Source: Adenophora triphylla var. japonica (taxonomy: Eukaryota > Streptophyta > Magnoliopsida > Asterales > Campanulaceae). From it: 64,000 bases of DNA. The notes beneath the pieces were generated by a model. That model made no database searches, had not been told where the DNA came from, and was given only the letters and a program-made list of their open reading frames with translations. This document shows, piece by piece, positions 44,987-57,276 of this stretch (positions are counted from its first letter, which is position 1; each line of letters starts with the position of its first letter). Where the stretch lies: positions 124,001-188,000 of the forward strand of contig JAFEMH010000164.1 of assembly GCA_022495995.1 (NCBI GenBank), written 5' to 3'. Made by a program: the position numbers and the translations under genes.

Positions 44987-45284
44987 TGATCTAACTTTGT
45001 TTGAACATTTACTAGAGGAAACAGAAATAGAATGTATACGTATATAAGTCAACGTGGTCAGAGAATAATGGGTCCCGCTAGACGACTAGTACTACTCCCA
45101 CAGTCCCACTCACTTTTGCTTTTACCATTGTCGTATACGGCGCAAGATAGCGCGTCTCCCTCGTGGCAGGTGACTGGTCACGTGTCCCGTTTTACCCGGT
45201 CATATTACGTGTCATTATATTATTGGGTTATGTGCAACGGCTATATAGGATGCTCTCGGTTACTGTTTTTTTCTGGGGACCACC
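44987..45284. other. Intergenic, no gene seen
   Basis: Mixed composition. Several ACGTGTC and CACGTG-like words lie at 45180-45215, but there is no gene next to them. Confidence 0.5.
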
Positions 45285-45287
45285 TAA

Positions 45288-46335
45288 TACTATCCACAGT
45301 GGTTTCATCCCACTCCTTCATTTCATCTAACACTTTTTACACTTTTTCTCATCCACCTAATATTTCATCTACCCATTTCATTTACCCCCACTCCAATGGC
45401 TAACTTAAATTAAATTTCAACTCCCTCCAACTCATCATTCTATATCCCACTACTTTTATTTTGTGTCCAAATCAAATGAAACTTATATCGATTTGTAGGG
45501 TAAAAAAAATGATGAATTTTGGTGAAAAAAAAAATTAAAAAAAAGAATAATTTACTAGGTAATAATTCAGTCCAAAATGAAAACTAAGTGTTTTTTTTTT
45601 GTGTCCAAATCAAATGAAACTTATATCGATTTGTAGGGTAAAAAAAATGATGAATTTTGGTGAAAAAAAAATTAAAAAAAAGAATAATTTACTAGGTAAT
45701 AATTCAGCCCAAAATGAAAACTAAGTGTTTTTTTTTTGTGTCCAAATCAAATGAAACTTATATCGATTTGTAGGGTAAAAAAAATGATGAATTTTGGTGA
45801 AAAAAAAAATTAAAAAATAGAATAATTTACTAGGTAATAATTCAAATTTCAAAATGAAAACTAAGTGTTTTTTTGTGTCCAAATCAAATGAAACTTATAT
45901 CGATTTGTAGGGTAAAAAAATGATGAATTTTGGTGAAAAAAAAAAATTAAAAAATAGAATAATTTACTAGGTAATAATTATTTTAAAATGAAAACTAAGT
46001 GTTTTTTTTTTTGTGTCCAAATCAAATGAAACTTATATCAATTTGTAGGAAAAAAAAAATGATGAATTTTGGTGAATTTTTCTTTTTATTTTTAAATCAT
46101 TTATTATGAGATAATTGAGTTTAAATAATTGGGTGAAAAAGTAATAAAGTCAAGACCAATACGGTCTTGACACGTGGCAGCTAAAAAATAAAAAAAAAGC
46201 CAAAATAAGGTTTCAACCGGGATGAAATGTTTCATCCCGTCAATCCGACCAACTACCTTTCATGTTCCCATTGTAGTTGCTTGGCTGTATGAAATGGGAT
46301 TTCATCCCCATTTCATACAGCCATTGTAAGTAGTC
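45288..46335. mobile_element. Harbinger-like non-autonomous element with internal tandem array
   Basis: TAA target words (45285-45287, 46336-46338) flank imperfect ends TACTATCCACAGTGG and, inverted, GACTACTTACAATGG. A second inverted pair near the ends (TTTCATCCC and GGGATGAAAT-like words) supports symmetry. A 3-bp TAA duplication fits PIF/Harbinger. The interior is mainly the tandem array at 45462-46082. No transposase. Confidence 0.6.
45462..46082 (+). repeat. Tandem array, unit about 137 bp, 4.5 copies
   Basis: Units start with GTGTCCAAATCAAATGAAAC at 45463, 45601, 45738, 45875 and 46013, giving periods of 138, 137, 137 and 138. Each contains TTATATCGATTTGTAGG and TTTACTAGGTAATAATT and is bounded by poly-A/poly-T runs. 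The last copy is cut after GATGAATTTTGGTGAA. Copies differ mainly in homopolymer length. Confidence 0.95.
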
Positions 46336-46683
46336 TAAGGCGAATATTTTGATAAGCTGTGTGTATTTCTAATCCAAAGAAAATCCAATAATTACATTTA
46401 TATTTATGACGTCATATAAATACTAATGCCACTCTGTATTATGCTATGGTTACTTTACATAATTTTTTCTCACATAAACTATTTTGTCAAAATTAAATTA
46501 CGAAATAAATTATGAACAATTATTTTAAGTTAATTAAATATTTTAATTAAAATTATGAGTAATAATATTTTTGATAGTGAATTAATTATAATACTATAGT
46601 TTATATTAATATAATTAAAATCACCTGTAATTATTGTTCAAAATTAATTTTTATTAACGGCAAAATAAATATGAAAATCATTT

Positions 46684-46718
<35 letters not shown>

Positions 46719-47449
46719 GAATACTACTCTCTAAGTTTCAAATGAATATTCAACTTTAGTGTCGAGTGAAATTAAAGTATTTTTAATATATAAAAATATA
46801 ATAATCTTGCCATACTATGTATGTATGAATTAAAATTGTGTTGGATGATATCTGATTTAATAAATTTTCGAAAAAAAAAACATTTTTAGATGGATTGATT
46901 AATAAAACATATTAGTAAAACACATGAACTACATTTTAAAATAAGAAATTATTACCTTTTTTATTTTGTTATTTATTTTTGATTATTATTTTACTTTTCA
47001 TTTCCTATATTAATAAACAGCTACCCTGCTACCTAAATTTATATCCAAAATTCTATAATAAAACGTTCGAGATTATATTTCGATATTTCTTTATAGTACT
47101 TATCTACGTGTTTCATCATAAGTGTTACTATCTGTTCTTTAATGTTCAAATTTAAGAAATTTTTATTTCAAAATAAACTTTGGTAAAAACTTTGTCCCTA
47201 ATGACATTTTTATCAAAACAAATTCATTAATCATTTTACTATTGTAAAATTAAATGTTAAGAAAGAAAGTTGATAACAAAAATATTTATGTATTTTTTAT
47301 CATTTAAATATATACTGTATAAAAAATACATTTTTAGAATGTTCCTTGATTTAGATTTAGACATTCATTTAGACAAGAAGGGAGTACAATTGATTTCTCT
47401 AACATTTAAAAGAATATCGTATTTTTATATGTTAAATTGAGAGTAATCT
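46336..47449. other. AT-rich intergenic region with (GA)n
   Basis: No gene. A (GA)n microsatellite lies at about 46688-46716. Words such as CATTTAGACAAGAAGGGAGTA near 47365 resemble a single Stowaway end. Confidence 0.6.
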
Positions 47450-48420
47450 ATTATACAATACAGGACTTAAAAAACTGCCTCTTATCTTCACATAAAGAGG
47501 GGCCAGGATTGAAAGTTGGAGAATATATCCAACGGCTGTAAATCCTCCCTCCCTCCCAACGTGTTTTAACCTCTCCACTCCCCTCCTCTGTCAACAACTG
47601 TTCTCCACGTCCTACTCCTTCGTTCCTTCTACAACAGCTCCCATAATCTCTTCTCTCCCTCCTCAGTACGTTAAACCCACCATTAATTTCAATTGGGCTC
47701 TCAATTTTCCCCTCTTCCCACAACACCCACCACCTACGTCCCTTTTCAATCTTCGGCTGTTTAATCAAAGGCATACTCACAAGACAGGTAATTTTTATAC
47801 TCGCTGCAATCACGGCAATTATTTTCATACTCTCTGTTTAATGTTTAATTTGTTGTAGGAAAGGGAAACAAGCAGACATGATGAGCATAAATTTCTTTAA
47901 CTATGTTTTGTAATATATTTCGTAAAATAACATATTTAGCTTAGAATTTCAAAGCAAAATCGAAGGAGATCTATCCTTATAAGGTTTTGATTGAATAATA
48001 CCTTGATTTCCGGCAACGGCCATTGGCGGAGGAGCAAAGTTTTTGAAGAATTTCATACCGCCGTTTGCAATCCGTCTTGATTCGTCCGCAGAGCGCCCCC
48101 GATCCGGCCGCAGAGCGCCCCCGATCCGTCTTCACTTCGCCTGGCGTACCCAACTCCTCCCATGCTTCTTCCTCCACCATTATTGGCTGACCCTTCCCTT
48201 TCCCCTCTCTCCGGATGATCTCCATTGCCCCCGTTCCACATCCGTCTCCTCCATGGCTCGAATTGGTTTTAAATGGAGTTGAAGATGGTTGCTTCTGCGG
48301 TCGCCGGAGGAAACGGACGCACGGACTCCGACCGGTTTGATCTCCTTCTCGCCATCGCCATGCCTGAGTCTGCAGAACGCCATGGCTGAGTGTAGAGAGA
48401 GAAACCTGTGAGATTTTAAG
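47450..48420. other. GC-rich segment, possible gene or captured-gene fragment, unrecognised
   Basis: Clearly more GC-rich than its surroundings, with pyrimidine-rich leader-like sequence at 47540-47660. A perfect tandem pair of about 24 bases (CCGCAGAGCGCCCCCGATCC) lies at 48088-48127. Open frames of 60-125 codons exist on both strands, but none has a recognisable domain and several overlap. It may be a decayed gene, a 5' UTR, or an insert carried by a transposon. Confidence 0.35.
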
Positions 48421-48734
48421 AGAGAGAAAGAGCAGGAGTATCTAAATTGATTTTACTTTTGCTTCGAGTTGAGGTGGGTGTTAAATTGATTTTACTTTGG
48501 CTCTTATGCATTTTGTAGAAATGATGTGTCAAATTAAGTAGATTGAATTGCTATGTTCTTCCTCAAGCTGTAAACTATTTAATTGATGCCAGCTAGAGTG
48601 CCAAAATTCCATAAAGTAGTGAACGTTAATATTTATTCCAAAATATCAATATGACATTTTTATTTTCCCGTGGCTCAATTTGATTTTAATCTTATGTAAA
48701 TGAACCAGTTATTCACTCACTGTCTTGGCAAATA

Positions 48735-49018
48735 CTCCCTCCGTCCCGATTCACTTGGCACCAAAATGAATGGCACAATAACTAAGAAAAAAGAATAAAA
48801 TAAAAGAAATGTGTGATAGAAAATGAAGAGAGAGAGAATGAGTGGGGTAAATAGTAGTGTTGGTTGAATAAATTGAGTGGTGGAAAATGAAGAGAGAGAA
48901 TGAGTGGTGGGGTAGAGTGAATATAAAATTATAAAAAGTTTGCCATTTTGGGTAGTGCCAAGTGAAGTGGGATGGACCAAAATGGAAATTAGTGCCAAGT
49001 GAAGTGAGACGGAGGGAG
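48735..49018. mobile_element. Stowaway MITE, 284 bp
   Basis: TA|CTCCCTCCGTCCCGATTCAC at the left; GAAGTGAGACGGAGGGAG|TA at the right. Inner inverted words CACTTGGCACCAAAATG and AGTGCCAAGTGAAGTG. Two AGAGAGAATGAGTGG motifs lie at about 48830 and 48893. Confidence 0.9.
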
Positions 49019-49240
49019 TAAATGTCTTCGAAAGATGGTGAAAGGTAGTTGATGGGAAGTAATGGAGGATATAGAAAGAAAATGTGTTTCTTAATTTAGA
49101 ATTTAATTCATATTAAATCTTATAATTTTATAATATTATTAACATTTTATCGATATACAGCGGCAACTATCTCCTATTTTTTTAACAAGACTTGGGATAT
49201 ACGTATATTTGCAGTTTGTTGTGAAATCCTTGGGATATAC

Positions 49241-50141
49241 GTATATTATTTTCTCTAAATAATTTTTTATTGTTTGTCTTACAATAATCGAGGCGTAGAA
49301 TGAGAATGAGTAGTCAAGTTGTAGGGCCAAAGGTTTAGTTTAGTTTGGTTTAGTTTAATTCAGTTTAATTTAATTGGTTTTTTATGTACTCCTACAAATT
49401 TCATGTTTGTTTTATTTAGTTTCTGTAAATATGTTTGTTTGGATATGTTCTATTGATGTTTATTTGTTATGAATTCTGAAGTATAACATGAGTTTATCAT
49501 TTTCATTGGTCAATCCAATAGATTGTGAAAATGCTTCTTATGATTTGATTAGAACTACCATCCTCTCGAGTAAAATATCCTGCCTCAATCTTCAAATAGT
49601 GTATTTAACAATTTTTTCATTTTATTGCCAGCTTAATCATTATCAAATTTCACTCCTCCAAATAGTGTATATTATTTTCTCTAAATAATTTTTTATTGTT
49701 TGTCTTACAATAATCGAGGCGTAGAATGAGAATGAGTAGTCAAGTTGTAGGGCCAAATGTTTAGTTTAGTTTGGTTTAGTTTAGTTCAGTTTAATTTAAT
49801 TGGTTTTTTATGTACTCCCTACAAATTTCATGTTCGTTTTATTTAGTTTCTGTAAATATGTTTGTTTGGATATGTTTTATTGGTGTTTATTTGTTATGAA
49901 TTCTGAAGTATAACATGAGTTTATCATTTCCATTGGTCAATCCAATAGATTGTGAAAATGCTTCTTATGATTTGATTAGAACTACCATCCTCTCGAGTAA
50001 AATATCCTGCCTCAATCTCCAAATAGTGTATTTAACAATTTTTTCATTCTATTGCCAGCTTAATCATTATCAAATTTCACTCCTCCAAATAGTGTATATT
50101 ATTTTCTCTAAATAATTTTTTATTGTTTGTCTTACAATAAT
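49241..50141 (+). repeat. 426-bp tandem repeat, units 1 and 2 and the start of unit 3
   Basis: Unit 1 is 49241-49666, unit 2 is 49667-50093, and unit 3 begins at 50094 and is broken at 50141. Units 1 and 2 are nearly identical, including a conserved frame (MSLSFxLVNPIDCENASYD) that also appears in unit 3 at 63242. The frame ends in AT-rich sequence and has no known domain. Unit 3 resumes at 63037 after the Athila-like composite. Confidence 0.9.
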
Positions 50142-51489
50142 TGATGGAGAAAAATTCCTCTAGTAATAAAATCCGAGCAAGTGGACTCACTACCGTTGTA
50201 GCAATATGCACGAGCAGGGGTCGAGCCACAGAGACTCGTTGGTTTTAACAAGTAAATTTAATTAATGCTTCAAGTAACAAAATGAGGTTTTTGATTTTGA
50301 TTTATTAACTAAAATATTAAAGCAAGAAATTAACTATTTAATTCAAGAGAATAAGAAAGCAATAAACTAGGATTTAATCAGATCAAAGGAATTCACGGAT
50401 TGGATTTCATATTCATCTTCATTCTATGCTAGATTTATCATGATAAAATTAACAATCTTGTTCAAAGATTCGTTCACTTAATTTAAGGGTTGGGACGTTC
50501 GATGTGCGGATTGCAACCCTCTTATTTCTCTCCTATTGTAGATTCCGCTAGGTCAAAACAATAATCAAGACATTCATTAAGAACAATGAGAACATATGAA
50601 TCTAGATTCTCTTGTATTTCGCTAGGTCAACAATCAAATCCAATTGATGAAATAGTGGCCTAAATTATGAACAATCCATGCTAGTGCAACGATTCAAAAC
50701 CTAACAATTAAAGGTTAAAATAGAATTAAAACCTAAAATTGAATTTAGATATCTCATCAAACATGAACAAGAAAGTTTTGGAAAATTATACTAGCATAGA
50801 AATCCGACGAATATTACATCCAATCCGTGAAAAGAGAATTTAGCTACTCATATTCATGATGACAATCACAAAGTATGAATAACAATACATCAAAACTGGA
50901 AAAATAGTGAAAACCTTAAAAATCCGAAATCCTTCAATCCTTCAAAACCTAGGCAAGAAAAATAAAATCAGAAGTCCTCAATAATAATAATAAAGGGAGT
51001 TTTTATACTCCTCAATGCAGTCCTTAATCAACTAGGAAAGGGAATTCACAAGATTCATCAAAATCTGCTCCAAAATCCGGAATGACGTCACAAAACGCGT
51101 GGCATCGCACGAGTCGTGCTAATTAGCACGAGTCGTGCCCTTCGTCCCGCCGTGCTCACGAGTCGTGACAGACCCCTCCATTCGTTACGAGTAGCTTTTC
51201 TTGAAAACGCCTTGACTTTCACTCGTGAGAACGAGTCGTGCCTATGGTGCCCACTCGTTCTGAGTAGTTGCTTGGAATTGGCTTGACTCCATTCGTTCCC
51301 AAGTCGTGCTATTTGCTTCCTCAGTCGTGCTCCACTCGTGCCAACAACAGAATTGCCCCATTTTGACTCGCCTTTGACCCGGCCTTCGTGGACTATCAAA
51401 ACACTCAAAAATACATTAAATTCCCAAGGATTCGAACAGAAAATAGGTTTAGGAACATATCTTTTAGATGGGTAAAACCACATCCATCA
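50142..51489 (-). repeat. Athila-like LTR 1 (left outer; 3'-most for the minus-strand element)
   Basis: In plus coordinates TGATGGAGAAAAATTCC ... CATCCATCA, ending at the purine tract of internal region A. The palindrome cluster lies at 51107-51335. It differs from LTRs 2 and 3 mainly inside that cluster. Confidence 0.92.
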
Positions 51490-51503
51490 AATACCCCCAA
51501 ACT
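51490..51503 (-). other. Polypurine tract, internal region A
   Basis: On the minus strand AAGTTTGGGGGTATT directly precedes the LTR start TGATGGATG. The same tract is at 57263-57276 for region B. Confidence 0.8.
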
Positions 51504-53035
51504 TACCTTTTGCTCGTCCCCGAGTAAATCAAAACTAAACAAAAGAGAAAACTATTCTAACAAATAAAAACGATAAACACAATATATTTTTGATATGTTC
51601 TCAATATATACAAGGTTGCCGGCCAAGCAAGTCTCAGATTCTCACGTAAATGTGCTACACAAGTGCCAATAAGAAAATGCAATTACAATTACATTAATGC
51701 ATCTAACCCACAATTTTCCACCTCGGCCCGAATGATGAATGAAATATGGGAGCTCATGATCACTAAGATAAGATTGTTTATGGGATCACTAACACATGCT
51801 CTAAATCACAGATTACAATACAATTATATACACAAGGATACTCATATGCATGATTACGCACTTGTCAACCCGATTACTCAATATTGAACAAAAATATGGC
51901 TCAAAGTTAAGTCCACAACAAATGTGGGGCTAGGCTCACGGGTGCAAATGAAGGAATAGACATACAAACACAAGAATGTGAAATTAAAAACCTTCCATTG
52001 CAATACTCCTTCCCGAATTTTAACTTTTCCGCTCACCTTTGTTTCCCCAATGCTTCAACCCCCAAACTAGAACTTTGTTCATACTTTATTTATACACTTG
52101 GGGTTGAGAGCATTCCCTCACTCAATATAGGTCACTAATCAAATATACTTCACAACATTAGGGGCAAGCTTTTTTTTTTATATTTTTTTTTTTCCTTCTT
52201 GCCCCCTTTTATACAATACAAGTCATGCTTCCAACTTTTGACCTTCCTCACTCATTCCCGTAGTTTTCCTATGTAACTCCCAAACTGATCGTTTCTAATT
52301 CCACATTCTTGTAAAGGTGGGATAACCTATTCTAGGTGTCAAGGGTTAGGGGTTAGGCATCAAATGAAGGCGAATGGAGGTCTAGATGTTCCATTCTTTT
52401 TAAACGAGGCTCAAAAAAGATCAAGTGACAATTCATATATGAATAGTGACGAGAAAGTCAAAGGCTTACAAGAGGGTTGCCAAAGAAAAATAAGCCATAA
52501 ATACCAAGTAATCTATTAATTTGTTATTGACAAGCATGCAATCATGTTCTAGGACCCCCGAGAATGTCAAAGTGAACCCATAAAGGACACCTAAATTAAT
52601 AACCATGATCAAGAAATAAGATGGAAGTGAATGGTGGTGCAATTGTGTTTTACATGTATTAATGCAATTCTAATTAACACATTCAAATTGGCACAAGCTA
52701 GCAAAACTCAATCAAAATCCCTCAAATCATCACGGACGTTGGCCAACTTCCAAACATATAAAGAGAACAAAAATTTTTAAATTTTAAATTTTTCTATTTT
52801 TTTGGAGGGTGACACTACATACACTCCCCTATAAACCCACAAACTCGGAGAGATATCTACCCCCAAACTCAAAACATGCTATGTCCTCATAGCAAAGAGG
52901 ACAAAAACATACCTCGGGTTTAAAGGACAATATGACACACAAAGCAAATAACTAAAGCAATAAAATTGTACCTACTTGGGTTGCCTCCCAATTAGCGCAT
53001 TTGTTTAAGGTCGTTAGCCCGACCTTTGCTCCCAA
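51504..53035 (-). other. Non-coding 3' internal region, Athila-like copy A
   Basis: About 1.5 kb between the end of the gag/protease frame and the purine tract, with no RT, integrase or envelope-like coding on either strand. The part next to the ORF contains, on the minus strand, GGGCTAACGACCTTAAAC and TTGGGAGGCAACCCAAGT, words typical of the 3' region of Athila elements. This suggests the pol block was deleted. The counterpart in copy B is 57277-58808, nearly identical. Confidence 0.7.
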
Positions 53036-55851
53036 CTAAATGGGATTTGATGTGACCACATTCATTTTGGCTTTAGCTTTCCTTCCTTTGGCCCACTTCA
53101 CAACTTCTCGGACACAAATGCCCACCACCTTCCACAAAAATTCTCCCTTTGCTATAAACTCGGGTGGAACCCAAGGCATTTTTCTCACCTTTTTCTTGCT
53201 TTTCTTCTTTTTCTTCAATTTCTTTTTCTTGGGAGCCTCTCCCCCAAACTCATTTGGTGCCTTATTCTTATCACAATCAAGCACCTCCTTTTCCTTCACA
53301 ACATTGCAAGCATCCTGAACATGCATCTTGACAGACGAAGCATCAGAAATATCAAGAGAGCAACACTCTTCCATTTTATCACATGAAACAATATTGGTAG
53401 ACTTAAGCGGAAAGAACGATTTTAACAGAGACACCGACCCCTTTTGGGGTCGGTCTAGGGGGTGATACGGGCCATCACAAGAACCAAGATTGTCGGCCTT
53501 ATTTTTCATGGCACACAAGTGGGAACCCGCACTATCCCTAGAATTCTCACCGTCATTTGACAAAGCTTCACAATTATCAACATATGAACACACCTCTCTA
53601 TCATCACTCGGATGTTTCATGGCATCAAACACAGAAATTTCAATTTTCTCACCCGCCACTGTCATAGACAGTTTGCCATTCCTCACATTAATAATGGTGT
53701 TGGTCGTCGCCATGAAGGGTCTCCCAAGTAATATGGGTGAATACCGGCGACTTCCTTCACCTCGTGGCATTTCAAGCACCACAAAATCAACAAGCACAAT
53801 GATTGAATTTACTTGAACTAAAACATCCTCCACAATGCCCACAGGTCTTTTAATGGACCGATCCGCAAGTTGTAGGGCCATTGTGGTGGGTTTTAATTCG
53901 GGTAAACCCAACTCCTCATACACATAATAAGGCAACAAATTAATGCTGGCCCCAGATCCAACATAGCTTGTACCCTCTTTGACTCCCCCATAGTAATAGA
54001 GATCAGAAAACTTCCTGGGTCTTTCAATTTGGGTGGAAGACTATGTTGTACCACTGCGCTAGCATTTTCACTCATCACTACTCTCTCATTTGTCCCATAC
54101 CTATGTTTCTTGGAATTTAATTCTTTGAAAAATTTGGAATAAGCAGGAATATTTTTGATCACATTGAGTAAAGGAATATTGATGTTCACCTTAGAAAACA
54201 TGTTCATCAATTCCGACATCTCGCTTATCCAATTTATGTTTTAAAAACCTTCCAGAAACGGTACGGGAGGTACATATGGCATGGGGGCGGAGCTTCAACT
54301 TTAGAATTTTCCCCATGTCACTTGTACTCTTATCACAACCGACATCATTATTATCCACATTAGCATTCGATCTACAACAGAGGGGGAGAAGAAGATGAAG
54401 GAGAGATTACCTCACTACCTACCCGTTTGTCATTTCGAAGAGTGATAATGGCATTTGCTTGATGTGGTTGGCTCGGAAAAGTCCCCGCACTTATGGCCTT
54501 GCAGGGCGGTTGCTAATTGCCCAATTTGAGTCTCCAACTTCCGAATTGCCTTCATGGTTCTTGGAAGCTTGTTGATTTTCCGCCCTCAATTGATTATTTT
54601 CGGCTTGCAATTTCTCCATGGCCACTTCCCACGGTTCCCTTTTCTGCTCATACTGTCCCGGTGGAGGTTGAGGGTGGAGAGGCTTATTTTGTTCTTGATT
54701 GCCTCCCCATGAAAAATTTGGGTGTTGCCTCCACCCCGGGTTGTATGTGTTTGAATACGGATTATTGTTTTGAGGGAACCGCTGGCCAAATCCTTGCATT
54801 GCATGTGCCTGTTCAGGGTTAAACAGCAAACCACTTTGACACACATTAGTAGCATGAGTGTTAGGACCACAATTAGCACAAAAATCATTTACAAGATGAG
54901 CAGTAGAAGGCATAGTAGAAGAAGAAGCATTTTGCATAGCTAACTTATCAAATCTTTGGTTCAATAATGCAAACTGCTTGGCCATTTCTTTGTTTAGACC
55001 TACCTCATTCACTCCCCTTGTTGCCCCCCTAGATCCATTTTGTTGAGAGTTAGAACTCAACATCTCAAACAGTTCTTGGCATTGCTGGACAGTCTTACTT
55101 CCCAAACTACCTCCTGCTGCATTATCTACCATTGATTAGTATTCAGGGGATAAAGCCCCATAAAAAGTTTGATGCAGCATAGAAGCAGGGAAGTTATGGT
55201 GGGGGCACTGAATTTGCAACATTTTAAACCTATCCCATGCATCGTGGAAGGCTTCCCCCGCTTCCTGAGCAAATCCCATAATTTTCACCCTAAAATTTGT
55301 CAATGCATCATAAGGGTAAAACTTAGTGAGAAAAACATCATGTAAAGCATCCCAAGTAGTGATGCTCTTTGGAAGGAAGTAACAATAGCCAAGTTTTGGC
55401 TTTGTCTTTTAATGCATAAGGGAAACACTTCGCCTCAAGTGCTCCGAGGTAACACCCTCTTTGTAGGGAACCCACTCAAGGTAGACATAAATTCTCTCAA
55501 AAACGCTAACGCATCCTCACCGGCAAGACCATAAAAATTAGGAATCATGTTAAAATATTGGCCTTTGATTTCATAAGCTAGTGCTGCATCGGGCAACACT
55601 ATGCACGACACCGATGTGTCGACTCTTGGCCTAGCAAATGTATTCATGACTTGGTCCGCCATCACAAAATTAAATTCTTCTTCTTCCTCGGTGGAAGAAG
55701 TTTCCAACTCACTTAATTCTTCTTCTGTCCCGGTGACAGAAGTATCAGACTCAGTTTCACTCACTTGAGTAGAGGGAATGCCTCTTTCAATTCTGTCTAT
55801 ATCGTCGTTCAAAGGAACCAAATTAGGATCCAATGACCGGCGACCAAACAT
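53036..55851 (-). pseudogene. Athila-like gag-protease, copy A, several frameshifts
   Basis: Same coding content as copy B but broken. The first frame (55851-55435, MFGRRSLDPN...) shifts near 55435. The zinc-knuckle frame (55132-54491) shifts near 54500. The protease area splits near 54230 and 53940. From 53938 to 53036 the frame is intact for 300 codons (MLPYYVYEELGLPELKPTT ... VVTSNPI), including the lysine-rich stretch KKKKLKKKKKSKKK. Most shifts coincide with one- to two-base differences at CAG/CTG or G/C runs relative to copy B. Confidence 0.85.
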
Positions 55852-55887
55852 GCACCGATTAAATAAACTTGTTAAAAATCACAACAA

Positions 55888-55906
55888 GTTCCCGGCAACG
55901 GCGCCA
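55888..55906 (-). other. Primer binding site, copy A, tRNA-Asp type
   Basis: On the minus strand TGGCGCCGTTGCCGGGAAC, six bases after the LTR end. Copy B has GGGGAC at the 3' end; copy A carries one change. Confidence 0.85.
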
Positions 55907-55912
55907 AAAACT

Positions 55913-57262
55913 TACTGTAGAAAAATTCCTCTAGTAATAAAATCCGAGCAAGTGGACTCACTACCGTTGTAGCAATATGCACGAGCAGGGGTCGAACCAC
56001 AGAGACTCGTTGGTTTTAACAAGTAAATTTAATTAATGCTTCAAGTAACAAAATGGGGTTTTTGATTTTGATTTATTAACTAAAATATTAAAGCAAGAAA
56101 TTAACTATTTAATTCAAGAGAATAAGAAAGCAATAAACTAGGATTTAATCAGATCAAAGGAATTCACGGATTGGATTTCATATTCATCTTCATTCTATGC
56201 TAGATTTATCATGATAAAATTAACAATCTTGTTCAAAGATTCGTTCACTTAATTTAAGGGTTGGGACGTTCGACGTGCGGATTGCAACCCTCTTATTTCT
56301 CTCCTATTGTAGATTCCGCTAGGTCAAAACAATAATCAAGACATTCATTAAGAACAATGAGAACATATGAATCTAGATTCTCTTGTATTCCGCTAGGTCA
56401 ACAATCAAATCCAATTGATGAAATAGTGGCCTAAATTATGAACAATCCACGCTAGTGCAACGATTCAAAACCTAACAATTAAAGGTTAAAATAGAATTAA
56501 AACCTAAAATTGAATTTAGATATCTCATCAAACATGAACAAGAAAGTTTTGGAAAATTATACTAGCATAGAAATCCGACGAATATTACATCCAATCCATG
56601 AAAAGAGAATTTAGCTACTCATATTCATGATGACAATCACAAAGTATGAATAACAATGCATCAAACCTGGAAAAATAGTGAAAACCTTAAAAATCCGAAA
56701 TCCTTCAATCCTTCAAAACCTAGGGAAGAATATATGACAAAAAGTCCTAATAATAATAATAATAAAGGGAGTTTATATACTCCTCAATGCAGTCCTTAAT
56801 CAACTCGGAAAGGGAATTCACAAGATTCATCAAAATCTGCTCCAAAATCCGGAATGACGTCACAAAACGCGTACTGGCACGAGTCGTGCTAATTAGCACG
56901 AGTCGTGCCCTTCGCCCTGGGCCGTGCTCACGAGTCGTGACAGACCCCTCCATTCGTTCTGAGTAGCTTTACTTGAAAACGCCTTGACTTTCACTCGTGA
57001 GAACGAGTCGTGCCTATGGTGCCCACTCGTTCTGAGTAGTTGCTTGGAATTGGCTTGACTCCATTCGTTCCCAAGTCGTGCTATTTGCTTCCTCGCCGTG
57101 CTCCACTCGCAGGCTAACAGCAGAATTGCCCCATTTTGACTCGCCTTTGACCCGGCCTTTGTGGACTATCAAAACACTCAAAAATACATTAAATTCCCAA
57201 GGATTCGAACAGAAAATAGGTTTAGGAACATATCTTTTAGATGGGTAAAACCACATCCATCA
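55913..57262 (-). repeat. Athila-like LTR 2 (middle, shared)
   Basis: Serves as 5' LTR for copy A and 3' LTR for copy B. Its minus-strand end reads CTACAGTA where LTRs 1 and 3 read CTCCATCA, so the canonical CA terminus next to the copy A primer site is altered. The palindrome cluster lies at 56876-57110. Confidence 0.9.
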
Positions 57263-57276
57263 AATACCCCCAAACT

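Noticed and set aside
45462..46082. Regular repeats with spacers, considered as a CRISPR array
   Set aside because: The whole 137-bp unit is repeated with no unique spacers, and the context is a plant DNA transposon.
51663..51887. Plus-strand 74-codon frame in the Athila-like 3' internal region, considered as an envelope-like or accessory gene
   Set aside because: It is on the antisense strand, short, without domain, and not kept open in copy B.
53040..53318. Phenylalanine-rich plus-strand frame, also at 58813-59091
   Set aside because: It is antisense to the lysine-rich tail of the Athila-like gag/protease frame; the FFLFFFFF run mirrors AAG/AAA codons.
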